A stretch of DNA of 64,000 nt from Hyphomicrobiales bacterium (GTDB taxonomy: Bacteria; Pseudomonadota; Alphaproteobacteria; Rhizobiales; JAJFHB01), in assembly GCA_021775755.1 (NCBI GenBank), contig JAJFHE010000050.1:186001-250000 (forward strand), read 5' to 3'. Both the position numbers and the translations under genes were made by a program. The notes under the pieces are model-generated. The model was not told where the DNA came from and made no database searches. It worked only from the letters and a program-made list of their open reading frames with translations. The first letter of the stretch is position 1; each line of letters starts with the position of its first letter. Shown piece after piece: positions 9,529 through 21,534 of the stretch.

Positions 9529-11421
9529 TCAGGATGCGTCGCCGTGCAGAAGACGCCAGAGCTGATCGTTGATGTCTACGCCGACTTCCGATTGCAGTCC
9601 GGTGATGTACTGCTGGAAGAGATCATCGCTCAATCCGTTTCGCAGTTCATTGCGCAGGTTGGCCGTTTCGGCACTTGAGGGGTCGAAGCTTGGGGCATCG
9701 ACTTGCGTGACCTGCATGATGGTGAAGCTCTCGCCATCGGGAGAGGGCGCCAGGGCGTAGCCGTTCAATGGCGCACGGAACAAATTCGACACCGCGCTCG
9801 CGCTGAGGCCCTCGGGTGTATCGCGGCGGCTCAGCGCATCAGTTGTCTTTACCGTCTGTCCAAGTTCTGTTGCAGCGCTTGCAAAGGGTTTGCCACCACG
9901 CAGTTCATCAACGATCTGCTTGGCGCGGTCGAGCAGGATGGCGCGGGAGTTACGCTGTTTCCAGAGATCGACGATTTCTTCGCGCACATCTTCGAACTGC
10001 CTGATCGCGGGCGGTGCGATTTCAATGACGTCGACCCAGGCAAATCCCTCGACCTGCGTATCGATCGGGTCGTTCTCAATGCCGATATCGCTTTCGAACG
10101 CTACGCGCAGAACGGCGTTCGCCGCCGGGATCGTTGTGATCTGCTCGCCGCGCGGGTCTTTGCCGCTGCGGTCGGTCGCGTCGACGGATATCACCGGCAG
10201 ATCGAATTTCTCGCCGATCTCCTGCAACATCGCCCCTTCGGCACGGGCGTCCTCAATCGCGTCATGCAGGTTGAGTATTTCTTCCTGGGCCCTTTCCAGA
10301 CCAAGCCGCGTTTCGAGATCCTCCCGGACATCTTCGAACGATAGGCGCGTTTCCGGCGTAATCGATACTGCGCGCAACAGAACAACGGAAAGCTTGCCTT
10401 CGACGGGCTCGCTCACCACGCCTTCGGCCAGAGCGAACACGGCTTCGGCAATGATCTCGTCAGGCAACTCACCGATCCGCAATTGGCCGAGATTGTAGTC
10501 GATGGGTTTCAGGCCGCGTTCTTCCGCGATGACCTGGAACTCCTCGCCGGCGGATATGCGTTCCCGCGCGGCACGGGCATCTTCGACACTGTCGAAGGAG
10601 ATTTGCTGGATGTCGCGCGTTTCAGGCGTTGTGAAGTCGGCAATGCGCTGGTCATAGGCCTGCTGCACTTCCTCCTCCGATACGGCAATCGTTTCCGCAA
10701 TGTCCTGGGGTTCGAGGCGCAGAACAATCAGCGTCCGGAATTCCGGTGCGGTAAAGGAACGCTTGTTTTCGTCGTAGTAGGTTTGCTGTTCCTCCGGCGT
10801 CGGGTCCGTCACGTCGCCGACCGCCGAGGCGGGGACCGTGAAATGTTGCACCACACGGGTTTCGGTGCTTTGGCGGGCCATCGCTTCGAGCAGGGTCCGC
10901 GGCACGTAAAGGCCGCCGTCGACGAGACCTGCAAGCTCGCTGCGCAGAACATTTTCCCGCTGTAATACGACGAACATTTGTTCGTTCAACCCATTGGCGG
11001 CCAGCATCTGATTGAAGGCGCCGCGATCGAACTGGCCTTGCGAGTTCTGGAACATCGGCGCCGTTGCGATCGTCTGCGCGATGGTATCGTCCGAAACCGC
11101 AAGGTTCAGATCATCGATTTCATTATCGAGCGCGGCGTCACGTATGAGTTCGCCAAGGACAACGCGGTGGATGCCGATGTCGCGTGCCTGCTCAATGGTA
11201 AGATTCTGACCGAACTGCTGCGACAGCGCGCGGACGCGTCGCTGGAATGCAAACTCGTACTCAACCTGTGAGATTTCATGATCGCCGACAACCGCCAGCG
11301 CGTCGCGCTGATAGCCGGTAAAGATGTCGGCGATACCCCAGACGGCAAAGCTCAGCGCCAGCAATCCGATAAAGATCTTGGCAACCCAGCCACCGACATT
11401 GTCACGCAGTACAGAGAGCAT
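9529..11421 (-). CDS. SurA N-terminal/PpiD-type periplasmic peptidyl-prolyl isomerase
   Basis: This is a membrane-anchored periplasmic folding factor of the PpiD type (630 residues). It begins MLSVLRDNVGGWVAKIF followed by one hydrophobic anchor (about residues 16-33, IGLLALSFAVWGIADIF), then the SurA_N-like chaperone region with IGIHRVVLGELI, and a weakly conserved parvulin-like domain around residues 250-370. It sits at the head of the run with trpE, the gap being 67 bases. The ATG at 11421 matches the standard PpiD N-terminus; nine further residues would be added by an upstream ATG. Function as folding helper for outer-membrane proteins is inferred from the family. Confidence 0.9.
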   Translation of the reverse strand: MLSVLRDNVGGWVAKIFIGLLALSFAVWGIADIFTGYQRDALAVVGDHEISQVEYEFAFQRRVRALSQQFGQNLTIEQARDIGIHRVVLGELIRDAALDNEIDDLNLAVSDDTIAQTIATAPMFQNSQGQFDRGAFNQMLAANGLNEQMFVVLQRENVLRSELAGLVDGGLYVPRTLLEAMARQSTETRVVQHFTVPASAVGDVTDPTPEEQQTYYDENKRSFTAPEFRTLIVLRLEPQDIAETIAVSEEEVQQAYDQRIADFTTPETRDIQQISFDSVEDARAARERISAGEEFQVIAEERGLKPIDYNLGQLRIGELPDEIIAEAVFALAEGVVSEPVEGKLSVVLLRAVSITPETRLSFEDVREDLETRLGLERAQEEILNLHDAIEDARAEGAMLQEIGEKFDLPVISVDATDRSGKDPRGEQITTIPAANAVLRVAFESDIGIENDPIDTQVEGFAWVDVIEIAPPAIRQFEDVREEIVDLWKQRNSRAILLDRAKQIVDELRGGKPFASAATELGQTVKTTDALSRRDTPEGLSASAVSNLFRAPLNGYALAPSPDGESFTIMQVTQVDAPSFDPSSAETANLRNELRNGLSDDLFQQYITGLQSEVGVDINDQLWRLLHGDAS

Positions 11422-11705
11422 TGAACCAGTTTCCGAATAGTCGCCCAATCTAGCAGATCGGCAGCCCTGTTGAGCAGGTTATTCACGCCTAGGGTTAAGC
11501 CGGCGCGCGCGCATATTATGCAGGCGCTTCAGCACGGACAAGTGACCGCGTCACTCATGTGCCGTTTTGCACGCCTCACGTCAATGTAAACCATGCCGCA
11601 GGGGGTGAGCCTGCGCCATCATGCCTGCTGGCAACGCGCATTAATTCTGCTATTCAGCGCTCGGGCAAAGATGCGATTTGGCACTTTATTGGGGACGTAA
11701 CGGCA

Positions 11706-12476
11706 ATGGCACGACGCGCGCGGCGCCCGCTTGTAGCGGGCAACTGGAAGATGAACGGAACGAGGTCGAGTGCGCGTGAGGTCAAGGCGCTTGGGCGGCT
11801 CGTTGCAAAATCGCAGACGAAGCCTTCGTGCGAGATCATGATCTGTCCGCCGGCGACCCTCGTGCATCACATTCGCGATGCGGCACGGGGCACGCCCGTG
11901 CGCGTTGGCGGTCAGGACTGTCACTTCGCACAAGGCGGCGCGCATACGGGCGACATTTCAGCCGACATGCTGAAAGACGCCGGCGCCCGCGCGGTGATCG
12001 TCGGGCACTCCGAGCGGCGTAGCGATCATGACGAATCCGATGCGGTCGTGTGCGCCAAGGCGGAAGCGGTGCATGCATGCGGCTTGACGGCCATCGTTTG
12101 CGTCGGAGAGACGGAGACACAGCGCGACGACGGTGCCACGCTGCGGATCGTCGGTGCTCAGTTAAAGGGATCGCTCCCCGCGAGCGCGACGGCGAAGAAC
12201 ACGGTCATTGCCTATGAACCGGTCTGGGCTATCGGCACAGGCAGAACACCCACCAACGAAGATGTTGCCAAGGTGCATCAGCACCTGCGCCGCCGGCTGG
12301 TTGCACTGCTTGGTGAGGCGGAAGGCGAGGGGACCCGTGTGCTTTATGGCGGGTCCGTCAAGCCCGGCAACGCGGTGGAACTGATGGGCATCGATAATGT
12401 GGACGGCGCTCTGGTCGGCGGCGCCAGCCTCACGGCAAAAGACTTTTTCGGCATCATAGCAGCCTATATCCGATGA
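11706..12476 (+). CDS. tpiA: Triosephosphate isomerase
   Basis: TpiA interconverts dihydroxyacetone phosphate and glyceraldehyde 3-phosphate. The 256-residue barrel has VAGNWKMNG (catalytic Lys), the electrophile His in VIVGHSERR, the catalytic Glu in [11 protein letters not shown], loop 6, and YGGSVKPGN for phosphate binding. ATG 11706 gives the family N-terminus; the frame stays open 49 codons further up but that stretch has no resemblance to TpiA. It diverges from ppiD across 284 bases in which no clear promoter was picked out by eye. Confidence 0.97.
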   Translation: MARRARRPLVAGNWKMNGTRSSAREVKALGRLVAKSQTKPSCEIMICPPATLVHHIRDAARGTPVRVGGQDCHFAQGGAHTGDISADMLKDAGARAVIVGHSERRSDHDESDAVVCAKAEAVHACGLTAIVCVGETETQRDDGATLRIVGAQLKGSLPASATAKNTVIAYEPVWAIGTGRTPTNEDVAKVHQHLRRRLVALLGEAEGEGTRVLYGGSVKPGNAVELMGIDNVDGALVGGASLTAKDFFGIIAAYIR

Positions 12477-12501
12477 CCGGTGCCCCCGGCCGGTATCGCC
12501 G

Positions 12502-13413
12502 GTGAGCGCGGGCGACAAACCTCTGCTTGGAATCTCATGGGCGTTGTTCGCCGTGTGTACGGCCGGCTGCCTTCTGGCGTTGCCGAAATATGCCGCCGCC
12601 GAGATGTCGCCGGTACAGATAACTTTCCTGCGATACATCGCCGGCGTTGCCACCATTACGCCGTTCTATCTCTGGCAGGTGGTTCTGGAGCGGCGCTCCG
12701 GAAACACGCAGGCGCGTGAAATCAGGCGTGGCATGCTGCGCTGGCATGTGCTTCGCGCGGTGTTCGCCGTCACCCGGCTCAGTTGCCTGTTTTACGCGGT
12801 GACGCACATGGCGTTTGCAAATGCGCAGGCGGTCACGTTGACGAACAGCGTTTTCATGATCGCGTTCGCGGCGATCCTCCTGCACGAGCGGGTGCGGCCG
12901 GTCACGATATTTGCGGCCGCGGTGTGCTTTGCCGGCGGCGTGATCGCGGCTGAACCGACATTCGATGCGGACAGCTTTTTGACCTCTGGTGCGCTCGCAG
13001 CACTTGCCGGAGCGGCAATCTGGGGAGCGGAATCAATGGTGATCAAGATTACCGCCGATCGCGATAACATCCCGCGCATCGTCTTCATCGTGAACCTGCT
13101 CGCCGGACTGCTGATCGCACTGCCCGGGATTTATGTCTGGCAGCCGTTGACCGACGCGCAGTGGTGGATGCTCCTCGCCATGGGGCCGATCGCCATTCTC
13201 ACGCAGTCGTCGAACATTCGCGCGTTCCGCGCCGCCGACGCCAGTATTCTGGCACCGTTCCGCTATTTTTCCCTGGCCGTTGCCCTGGCAATCGGCTGGT
13301 TTGTGTTCAACGAATGGCCGAGCGACGCCGCGTTTCTCGGCATTGCGCTCATCTTTGGCGGCGGTTTGGTTCTGTCGTGGCGGGTAAGAGACGTGCGCGT
13401 CGGGGCGGCGTGA
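12502..13413 (+). CDS. EamA/DMT-family drug-metabolite exporter
   Basis: This 303-residue protein has about ten hydrophobic segments arranged as two EamA repeats, e.g. ISWALFAVCTAGCLLAL near the start and AALAGAAIWGAESMVIK at the start of the second half; each repeat ends in a helix containing HERVRP or FNEWPS, the usual glutamate-bearing turn. Such proteins export small metabolites across the inner membrane; the substrate is unknown. It starts with GTG, 25 bases after tpiA, and separates tpiA from secG, which are often direct neighbours. Confidence 0.88.
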   Translation: MSAGDKPLLGISWALFAVCTAGCLLALPKYAAAEMSPVQITFLRYIAGVATITPFYLWQVVLERRSGNTQAREIRRGMLRWHVLRAVFAVTRLSCLFYAVTHMAFANAQAVTLTNSVFMIAFAAILLHERVRPVTIFAAAVCFAGGVIAAEPTFDADSFLTSGALAALAGAAIWGAESMVIKITADRDNIPRIVFIVNLLAGLLIALPGIYVWQPLTDAQWWMLLAMGPIAILTQSSNIRAFRAADASILAPFRYFSLAVALAIGWFVFNEWPSDAAFLGIALIFGGGLVLSWRVRDVRVGAA

Positions 13414-13536
13414 CTGGTCGTCGAACCCAATTCGGTTTGCATTTGCAGGGATTTCCTGTAAAACGCGCGCGCAAGGCCCCATATACTTTGCCGGGCCAGC
13501 AATTCTGGACACTCGACCCAAACAGGATACCCGGAC

Positions 13537-13911
13537 ATGACAGCGGTGCTGCTCATAATTCATCTCATCGTTGCAATTACGCTTGTCGGCGTGGTGCTTC
13601 TTCAACGCTCCGAGGGCGGTGCGCTGGGCATTGGCGGCGGTGGCGGCGGCGGCGGAATGTTCAGCGGGCGCGGTGCGGGGAACCTTTTGACGCGGGCAAC
13701 AGCTGTTCTGGCGGCGGTGTTCTTTGCAACGTCGATCGTGCTGACCATCATGGCGCAGCGCGGTACGGTGCCGACCTCCGTGTTCGACAGTGTGGAACAG
13801 CCCGCTTCCGGTGAGGGGACTGCGCCCGCCGACGATGGCGGAAGCGCGTTGCCGAGCCTGCCACCGATGTCGACGGAACCGGATCAGCCCGAAGTGCCGG
13901 TTTCTCAGTAA
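13537..13911 (+). CDS. secG: Preprotein translocase subunit SecG
   Basis: SecG is the small stimulatory subunit of the SecYEG channel. The 124-residue protein has two membrane helices (about 3-22 and 52-70) joined by the glycine-rich loop LQRSEGGALGIGGGGGGGG and GRGAGNLLTRAT that is diagnostic of the family. The C-terminal 40 residues are an acidic, proline-rich tail as is usual in alphaproteobacteria. A 123-base gap separates it from the exporter gene, enough for its own promoter. Confidence 0.96.
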   Translation: MTAVLLIIHLIVAITLVGVVLLQRSEGGALGIGGGGGGGGMFSGRGAGNLLTRATAVLAAVFFATSIVLTIMAQRGTVPTSVFDSVEQPASGEGTAPADDGGSALPSLPPMSTEPDQPEVPVSQ

Positions 13912-13936
13912 ATCGAAGCGCGCGGGACTTGCCGCC

Positions 13937-15388
13937 TTATCTCAGGGAGAACGGGTGAACGTCGAACCCGGATGAATCGTAGACTTCGGTGATGCGGTCT
14001 ATGGCGTCCTGCGTTTCGCCTTTTGATCCGAACGGGCCGGCGAGACGAGGGCCTGAAGTAAAGCCGTGCGGCAGGTCGGCGTTCTCAACCGTCGCCGCGA
14101 CGGCATTCGGCTCGCCAAGCTTTTCACCGCTTAGAAAATAGTTGCGCAGGTTGGTCACCAGATTGCCGTAGGTCTGCGGCGTGGTGACAAGCTCCGGCGT
14201 GCTTACGAACACGCGGAACGCTTTCTTGGGATCATCGTCCTCAACCTTTTCGGCACGTGCATTGCACTCGCAAAGCCAGACCGCAAAACGCCAGCCGATG
14301 GCATCGCGTTCTTCGTCGGGCGGGTAATGGCTGCCTTCAAATGCGAGGACGGCGCCGGTTGCACCGCTTCTGAGCGCACCGGTTTCATCCTGCAGGTGCG
14401 TCCAGGCGCGTTGCAAGTGGCCCGCGTTCGGCTGCTCGACGCCGCTCCAGGGAATATCGCCATTCGATGCATTGTCATTCCAGATGCCGCCCGCCTGATC
14501 GACCAGGGCACGGAATGCCGTTTCACGTTCGACGGCAGCGGCGTCAAGGCAATCGGCGAATGCCGTTACCTCCGACCACGTCGTTACCTCGCCGGGTTCA
14601 TCGCAACTTGAACCGCTTGCCGCGAGGAACGGCTCAACGTCAATTTCACTGGGTCCGAACAGCGAAGTAACGCGTTCCTTGATCATGTCGACTGAAATGA
14701 GCTCAGGCTTGAGCACCGCGAGCACGCCAGCACCTGCGCCCAAAAGCACCACAAGAAGCAGCAGTACGGTGACGAGAGGACGTATCCGGCGGCGGCGCGC
14801 GGGCTTTTCGTCTGTTTCCTGCCCATCTGCGCGGCGGGGTGTCGGTTCGCCCGTCGCCGCCACGTCGAGGGTGGGTTGGGCAGGCGGTGGCGGCTTGCGC
14901 TTCTCCGTGACAGCTTTTGCGGGGGCCGGGCGCTGTTTTCCGAAAGCGAGACAGGCGACGGAGGCGAACGCCGCTGCGTAGTCGAGGGCGAGAGCATATT
15001 CCGCGTAGGCCTTGCCGCGTTCGGTCTGCTCGATCTTTGTGCGGATGTCCGCCTTGACCTGTTGCAGTTCCTGATAAAGTGCCTCGCGTTCTTCGGGCGA
15101 GCCGTCGGAATCGATGAACGGATCGATAAACTCGAGGAAGACCGCCTCAACCTCTTCCTGCCAAACGCGGCGCTGATCGCCGAGAAACTGCTTCAGCGTC
15201 GGGCGGTTTTCCTGTTGGGCGGTGTAGTCTTCAAACTCAATTATGGCGTCGCGCAACGCCGCAACCTTGCGCGGCGCCGTTTCAATAGCGGTAAAGACCA
15301 GCGGCCAGTAGCTTTCCCACCGGGCGTGAAATCCAAGCCGGGATATCTGGCGAAGTTCCGCCAACACTGGTTCGTCCAGACTGCTCAT
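13937..15388 (-). CDS. Uncharacterised single-pass membrane protein
   Basis: I do not recognise this 483-residue protein. It has a helical, charged N-terminal part of about 150 residues, a proline- and lysine-rich linker (about 155-200), a single strong membrane helix at about 204-226 (PLVTVLLLLVVLLGAGAG), and a soluble C-terminal domain of about 255 residues with at least four cysteines (SSCDEPG, FADCLD, WLCECNA). The positive residues ahead of the helix suggest that the N-terminus stays in the cytoplasm and the cysteine-bearing domain faces the periplasm. ATG 15388 is preceded by CAGGAT; an upstream ATG would add 21 unlikely residues. It opposes secG and pyrG and stands alone. Confidence 0.75.
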   Translation of the reverse strand: MSSLDEPVLAELRQISRLGFHARWESYWPLVFTAIETAPRKVAALRDAIIEFEDYTAQQENRPTLKQFLGDQRRVWQEEVEAVFLEFIDPFIDSDGSPEEREALYQELQQVKADIRTKIEQTERGKAYAEYALALDYAAAFASVACLAFGKQRPAPAKAVTEKRKPPPPAQPTLDVAATGEPTPRRADGQETDEKPARRRRIRPLVTVLLLLVVLLGAGAGVLAVLKPELISVDMIKERVTSLFGPSEIDVEPFLAASGSSCDEPGEVTTWSEVTAFADCLDAAAVERETAFRALVDQAGGIWNDNASNGDIPWSGVEQPNAGHLQRAWTHLQDETGALRSGATGAVLAFEGSHYPPDEERDAIGWRFAVWLCECNARAEKVEDDDPKKAFRVFVSTPELVTTPQTYGNLVTNLRNYFLSGEKLGEPNAVAATVENADLPHGFTSGPRLAGPFGSKGETQDAIDRITEVYDSSGFDVHPFSLR

Positions 15389-17329
<1,941 letters not shown>

Positions 17330-17420
17330 CCGCGCAATGGGTTGATTTCCGCCTGCATTGCACGCCATATCGCGTTGATGGCCTGCATGAATTTCTGCGC
17401 AGGCTCATGAGGTCTGAGGG

Positions 17421-19856
17421 ATGACGCTGCCGAACCCCAATCGCTGGATCGCATTTCCTGGTGCCGCGCTTGCATGTGTGGCGCTGGCGCTGTGCGTTGT
17501 GCTGACGACCATTGCAGTGGCGCAGGTTGGCACATCGCGTCAGCTTGATGCCTGGAAGGCCGAAGTCGCCGAGATCGAAGAGACGCTTGTCCGCACCGAT
17601 CTGCCGGATGAGAAGATCCGCGATATCAGGTTGCGGCTCCAGGACATCAAGAGCGAAACGCTTGCCCTGATCGATACGGCACGTCCCAACGTTCATGACC
17701 TCAGGAAACGCCTCGAACAACTTGGTCCGCCGCCGGAGGAGGGCGAGGAACCGCAGGCGGTCATCGACGAGCGTGCCGAGCTCACCGAGCGGCTGAACAA
17801 GCTTGAAGGGGCAATCAAACAGCTCGAGGTTGTTGCCCTTGCGGCCGGTCAGCTCTCCAACAGAGCCGCCGATATCGAACGCTCACGGTTCGTTCGCCGC
17901 GTGTTTTCGCCAAACCATTCCGTCGCCAACCCGGCGTTGTGGATCGACGGCTCCGCCAATGTCAGTGCGCTTTGGCAGAGACTGACTTTTCTCATCAAAA
18001 GCTGGTTCGCCTCCGTGGTGGCGGAACTTTCCGGTCTGGGCTGGATCGTGCTGTCGGCGGCAGTCGGCGTCGGTGTTGTGGTGGTTGGCCCGTGGCGCGG
18101 ATGGGTCATGCGGCTTCTCGGCCCCGATGTTCGAAAGGAACACCCCAGCGATCTCGAAAAGATCTGGCGCGCCTGTTGTCTGGTGTTCCTGAACTGCACC
18201 TCTCTGCTTCTCGCCCTCATGGTGTTCTACAACGTGGCGAACGAACTCGATGTGGTGCTGGTTTCCAGAATGGGCGAGATACTGCGCGTCCTGTTTAACG
18301 CGGCGATGCTGTTCGTGCTGACCGCATCGGTCGCCTATGCCGTCACATCGCCGGGCTTGCGGCAATGGCGCCTGCCACCCGTGAGCGACGCCGCGGCCAT
18401 CTTTTTCTGGCATGTGGCACTGATAACCTCGGTTCTCTATGCCCTGCATTCGTTGTGGTCGGACCTCGGCGCCATTCTCTATCTCCCCGTCGAACTGACG
18501 GTCGCGCAACGCGCGATGATCGCCATCGCCGTAAGCCTGCTTTTGGTGGTGTCGCTGCGACGCAGCTCACAGGAAGGCATCTACGACGAGAGCGTGCGTT
18601 CCGCATCAGGGCGGGCACAGTTCCTGTGGTTCAACCGCATTCGCGGTGTCATGTGGCTGATCTTGGTGTTCATCGTTCTGGCGCTGCTCGCGGGGTATAT
18701 CGCCCTGGGGGCGTTTGTCGCTGAACAGGTGATCATTACCGGCACCTTGGTGATGGCGATTTACCTGCTGCATCACCTCGCCGATGAAGTCATGACGACG
18801 GGCCTGCAGCGCGGCTGGGTTCTCGGCGATTTCCTGCGGTCGACGGTTTCGCTCAGCGACCGCGGCGTCGACCGCGTCAGCCTCATCGTCGGCACCTGCA
18901 TCGATATCATCCTGCTGTTCGTCGGGCTGCCGTTTATCGTCGCGCAGTGGGCGGTGACGTGGATCGATCTCAAAAGCTGGCTGACGACAGCGTTTTTCGG
19001 ATTCCGGGTCGGCGATGTCTCCATATCGCTGTCAACGGTTCTGATTGCGCTGTCGGTACTTGTGGTCGGCACGATAATTACGCGGCTTGCCGTGCACTGG
19101 CTCGACACCCGTCTCCTGAGCCGCACCAGCCTCGACCGGGGTGTGCGCGATTCCGTCACAACGGTGACCGGCTATGCCGGCTTCGTCATTGCCGCCCTGC
19201 TGGCGGCGACCTGGGCCGGTTTCGACTTCACCAATGTAGCGATCGTTGCCGGTGCGCTTTCGGTGGGTATCGGGTTCGGCCTGCAAAGTGTCGTCAATAA
19301 TTTCGTCTCCGGTCTGATCCTCCTGGCAGAACGGCCAATCCGGGTTGGTGACTGGATCGCGGTTGGCGGCGAAGAGGGCTATGTGAAACGCATCAATGTG
19401 CGTTCAACCGTAATCCAGACATTCGAGCGGTCAAGCGTCATCGTGCCGAATTCGGACCTGATTGCCGGCGCGGTGAAAAACTGGACCGTGGACAAGATGG
19501 GGCGCGTTTGTCTCGCAATCGGTGTGTCCTATGACAGCGACCCCGAGCAGGTGCGCGATCTGCTGCTTGCCTGCGCGCTCGAACATCACGAGGTGCGCCG
19601 CCACCCCGAGCCCTATGTGGTGTTCACCGATTTCGGCTCGAGTTCGCTCGATTTCGAGCTGCGCTGCTATATCGTCGATGTAGAGAATATCCTCACCGTA
19701 ACGAGTGACCTGCGCTTCGCCATCTTTGCCGTGTTCAAGGAAAACAGCATCGAAATCCCGTTCCCTCAGCGCGATGTCAACCTCCGCGACATCGACCGCC
19801 TGGCGCCAGCGAAACCCGCGCCGGTACGGCGTGTGACGCGGCGGAAGGCGAAGTAG
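17421..19856 (+). CDS. Large MscS-family mechanosensitive channel with DUF3772-type N-terminus
   Basis: This 811-residue inner-membrane protein is a large member of the MscS superfamily, which opens under membrane tension to release osmolytes. An N-terminal helix or signal (about 11-34) is followed by a periplasmic coiled-coil region (35-160, rich in Glu, Arg, Leu), then about ten membrane helices. The MscS core is clear near residues 610-720: the pore helix VAIVAGALSVGIGFGLQSVVNNFVSG is split here as GALSVGIGFGLQSVVNNF and then LILLAERPIRVGDWI and VIVPNSDLI, followed by the cytoplasmic beta and alpha-beta domains. The basic tail RRVTRRKAK ends the protein. Gating properties cannot be inferred. 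Confidence 0.9.
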   Translation: MTLPNPNRWIAFPGAALACVALALCVVLTTIAVAQVGTSRQLDAWKAEVAEIEETLVRTDLPDEKIRDIRLRLQDIKSETLALIDTARPNVHDLRKRLEQLGPPPEEGEEPQAVIDERAELTERLNKLEGAIKQLEVVALAAGQLSNRAADIERSRFVRRVFSPNHSVANPALWIDGSANVSALWQRLTFLIKSWFASVVAELSGLGWIVLSAAVGVGVVVVGPWRGWVMRLLGPDVRKEHPSDLEKIWRACCLVFLNCTSLLLALMVFYNVANELDVVLVSRMGEILRVLFNAAMLFVLTASVAYAVTSPGLRQWRLPPVSDAAAIFFWHVALITSVLYALHSLWSDLGAILYLPVELTVAQRAMIAIAVSLLLVVSLRRSSQEGIYDESVRSASGRAQFLWFNRIRGVMWLILVFIVLALLAGYIALGAFVAEQVIITGTLVMAIYLLHHLADEVMTTGLQRGWVLGDFLRSTVSLSDRGVDRVSLIVGTCIDIILLFVGLPFIVAQWAVTWIDLKSWLTTAFFGFRVGDVSISLSTVLIALSVLVVGTIITRLAVHWLDTRLLSRTSLDRGVRDSVTTVTGYAGFVIAALLAATWAGFDFTNVAIVAGALSVGIGFGLQSVVNNFVSGLILLAERPIRVGDWIAVGGEEGYVKRINVRSTVIQTFERSSVIVPNSDLIAGAVKNWTVDKMGRVCLAIGVSYDSDPEQVRDLLLACALEHHEVRRHPEPYVVFTDFGSSSLDFELRCYIVDVENILTVTSDLRFAIFAVFKENSIEIPFPQRDVNLRDIDRLAPAKPAPVRRVTRRKAK

Positions 19857-19934
19857 GCTATCAGGCCGTTTCGCGTGCGGATTGGCGCGCCACAGCCAAT
19901 ACGGTGAGCGACATCCCCACCGGGAGTGATCCAC

Positions 19935-20195
19935 TCAGACGTAATTCTCGATTTTCGGAAATATCTTGTAGGCAATCGCCCAACAGGCACCGCACACCAG
20001 AAGGCCTGATAAAATAGGGATGAAATGTGTGAAAAAAACCAGAATTGCCGGGAACCGTCCTTCCGGCAACTGTGCGGTAAAACCATGAGCTACGAGCACG
20101 AGTGCTGCGACTACACCTAGAACAGGTCCTCCAAGGACCAGAGAGAGGAAAGTGAAGCTCAACAGTTTTCGGGTGAGGTAAGTGCTCACACTCAT
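19935..20195 (-). CDS. Small hypothetical membrane protein
   Basis: An 86-residue protein with two hydrophobic segments, LSFTFLSLVLGGPVLGVVAA (about 12-31) and a second at about 49-74 containing FFTHFIPILSGLLVCGACW, and a short charged end (KIFPKIENYV). No family is recognised. It lies between two genes of opposite strand with 78 bases to the channel gene. It is kept as a gene because it has a proper start and a clean two-helix pattern, but base composition is less G+C-rich than the surroundings. Confidence 0.5.
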   Translation of the reverse strand: MSVSTYLTRKLLSFTFLSLVLGGPVLGVVAALVLVAHGFTAQLPEGRFPAILVFFTHFIPILSGLLVCGACWAIAYKIFPKIENYV

Positions 20196-20499
20196 CGGTT
20201 ACCCGCCCCTATGCCCGCCCGCGGCACGAACAAGAAACCTAGATGACGAGCCGCCGTTGACACAGGCGAGACGTTGTCGCACCCAAACGTGGTTGTTAAA
20301 CAGTCCACTCCCTTCCCTTGTAACTGAGTCTCCGCTTCCAAGTTACGTTTGGCAAACGGTGATCAGCCGATTGTCTTGATGTCACTACGTGCACAATATG
20401 CCGCTTGTTCACGTTGTACACTGCGACAATATTCACCGTACTTGTAATTTTGGCCGCTCTTCAGCGCAGTGTAGGCTTGGGTGGCCAAGGAAACTGATC
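20196..20499. other. A+T-richer intergenic region
   Basis: No gene is visible. The stretch is poorer in G+C than the flanking genes and marks the left edge of a variable section. A possible promoter towards the first TPR gene is TTGTTC (starting at 20406) with AATATT 17 bases further on, supported by pattern only. Confidence 0.35.
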
Positions 20500-21501
20500 A
20501 TGCTGCGCAGACTTTTCGCTTATGTTTTTGCCATGTTCACTGGGATCGGTGAGGCCGGTCCGTTCACAGTAAAATCGAATGAGCAACGAAGCGGCATTGG
20601 GAAAGTGTATGCCGTTGCCGCAAGTGCCGCGCTTGCGGCGGTTCTTTCAGCTTCGCCGGGCATCGCAAGCGAGCGCGATTGCCGAACTGGTAATGTGGAT
20701 GCATGTACAACCATTATAGAGGAGTGGGGGCTGCGGGGCAGTCAACTCGCATTAGTCTATTCGAACCGTGCTACGGGTTTCTACCGCACGGGAAAACTGG
20801 AAGAAGCTCTGGCAGATATCGCCAGAGCCATAGAACTGGACCCGGAACAAGCCGGTCATTATATCACGGAAGCCAAGATCCACTTTCGAGCCAAAGAGTT
20901 CGGTGCGGCACTAGCGTCTCTGGATCATGCATTGCGCCTTGATCCGGACGCTAGGGATGCGCTTAGCCTGCAGGGCGCCGTTCTCATCCACATGGAGAAT
21001 TTTCAGGGGGCCATTGACGCTCTCGACAAGACACTGGAGGCGCATCCAAATTCGCCGGCAAACTACAGTAACCGCTGTAGTGCATACCGGGAGCTGGGGC
21101 AGTACGATTTGGCGCTTGTGGACTGCAACAGATCCATCAAGGTTCAGATTGATTTTGCTTCTGCCTACTATCACCGCGGCATGATTTATCTGGATCTGGG
21201 GCTCACTCAATCCGCCATTGCCGAGTTCGACCATACGCTTGAGATCAGAGACGGCCGTCCGTGGCCCTACCTTGGACGCGGGATGGCCTATGCTCGGCTC
21301 GAGCGGCACGAACGCGCAATCGAGGACTACAGTAAAGCCATAGAGATCCGGCCCGAGATGCACCAAGCGCTGTTTCACAGAGGCGAGGCCTATCGGGAAA
21401 TGGGCCGGACGGCGGCGGCGATAGAGGACTTCGAGGCGGTGATCGCGCTCGATCCTGAAAACCAGACCTATCGTGACGCTCTTGCGCGGTTGGAGCGGTA
21501 A
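20500..21501 (+). CDS. Exported TPR-repeat protein, first of a tandem pair
   Basis: A 333-residue protein made almost wholly of tetratricopeptide repeats after an N-terminal targeting region. A hydrophobic stretch (VYAVAASAALAAVLSAS, about residues 35-52) ending GIASERD looks like a signal peptide, but it starts unusually far from the N-terminus, so a GTG at about 20605 may be the true start. ATG 20500 has AAGGA nine bases ahead. At least six TPR units follow, each with the pattern A..LDP (ARAIELDPEQ, DHALRLDPDA, DKTLEAHPNS, AKAIEIRPEM-like, AVIALDPENQ). TPRs scaffold protein contacts; the partner is unknown. The next gene is a close paralogue. Confidence 0.75.
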   Translation: MLRRLFAYVFAMFTGIGEAGPFTVKSNEQRSGIGKVYAVAASAALAAVLSASPGIASERDCRTGNVDACTTIIEEWGLRGSQLALVYSNRATGFYRTGKLEEALADIARAIELDPEQAGHYITEAKIHFRAKEFGAALASLDHALRLDPDARDALSLQGAVLIHMENFQGAIDALDKTLEAHPNSPANYSNRCSAYRELGQYDLALVDCNRSIKVQIDFASAYYHRGMIYLDLGLTQSAIAEFDHTLEIRDGRPWPYLGRGMAYARLERHERAIEDYSKAIEIRPEMHQALFHRGEAYREMGRTAAAIEDFEAVIALDPENQTYRDALARLER

Positions 21502-21534
21502 CTCCGGGCACACAAACGCAAGGAACAGGCGAAA

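Noticed and set aside
19881-19900. Hairpin ATTGGC-N8-GCCAAT after the MscS-type gene as a terminator.
   Set aside because: The stem is six pairs and no run of T follows on either strand.
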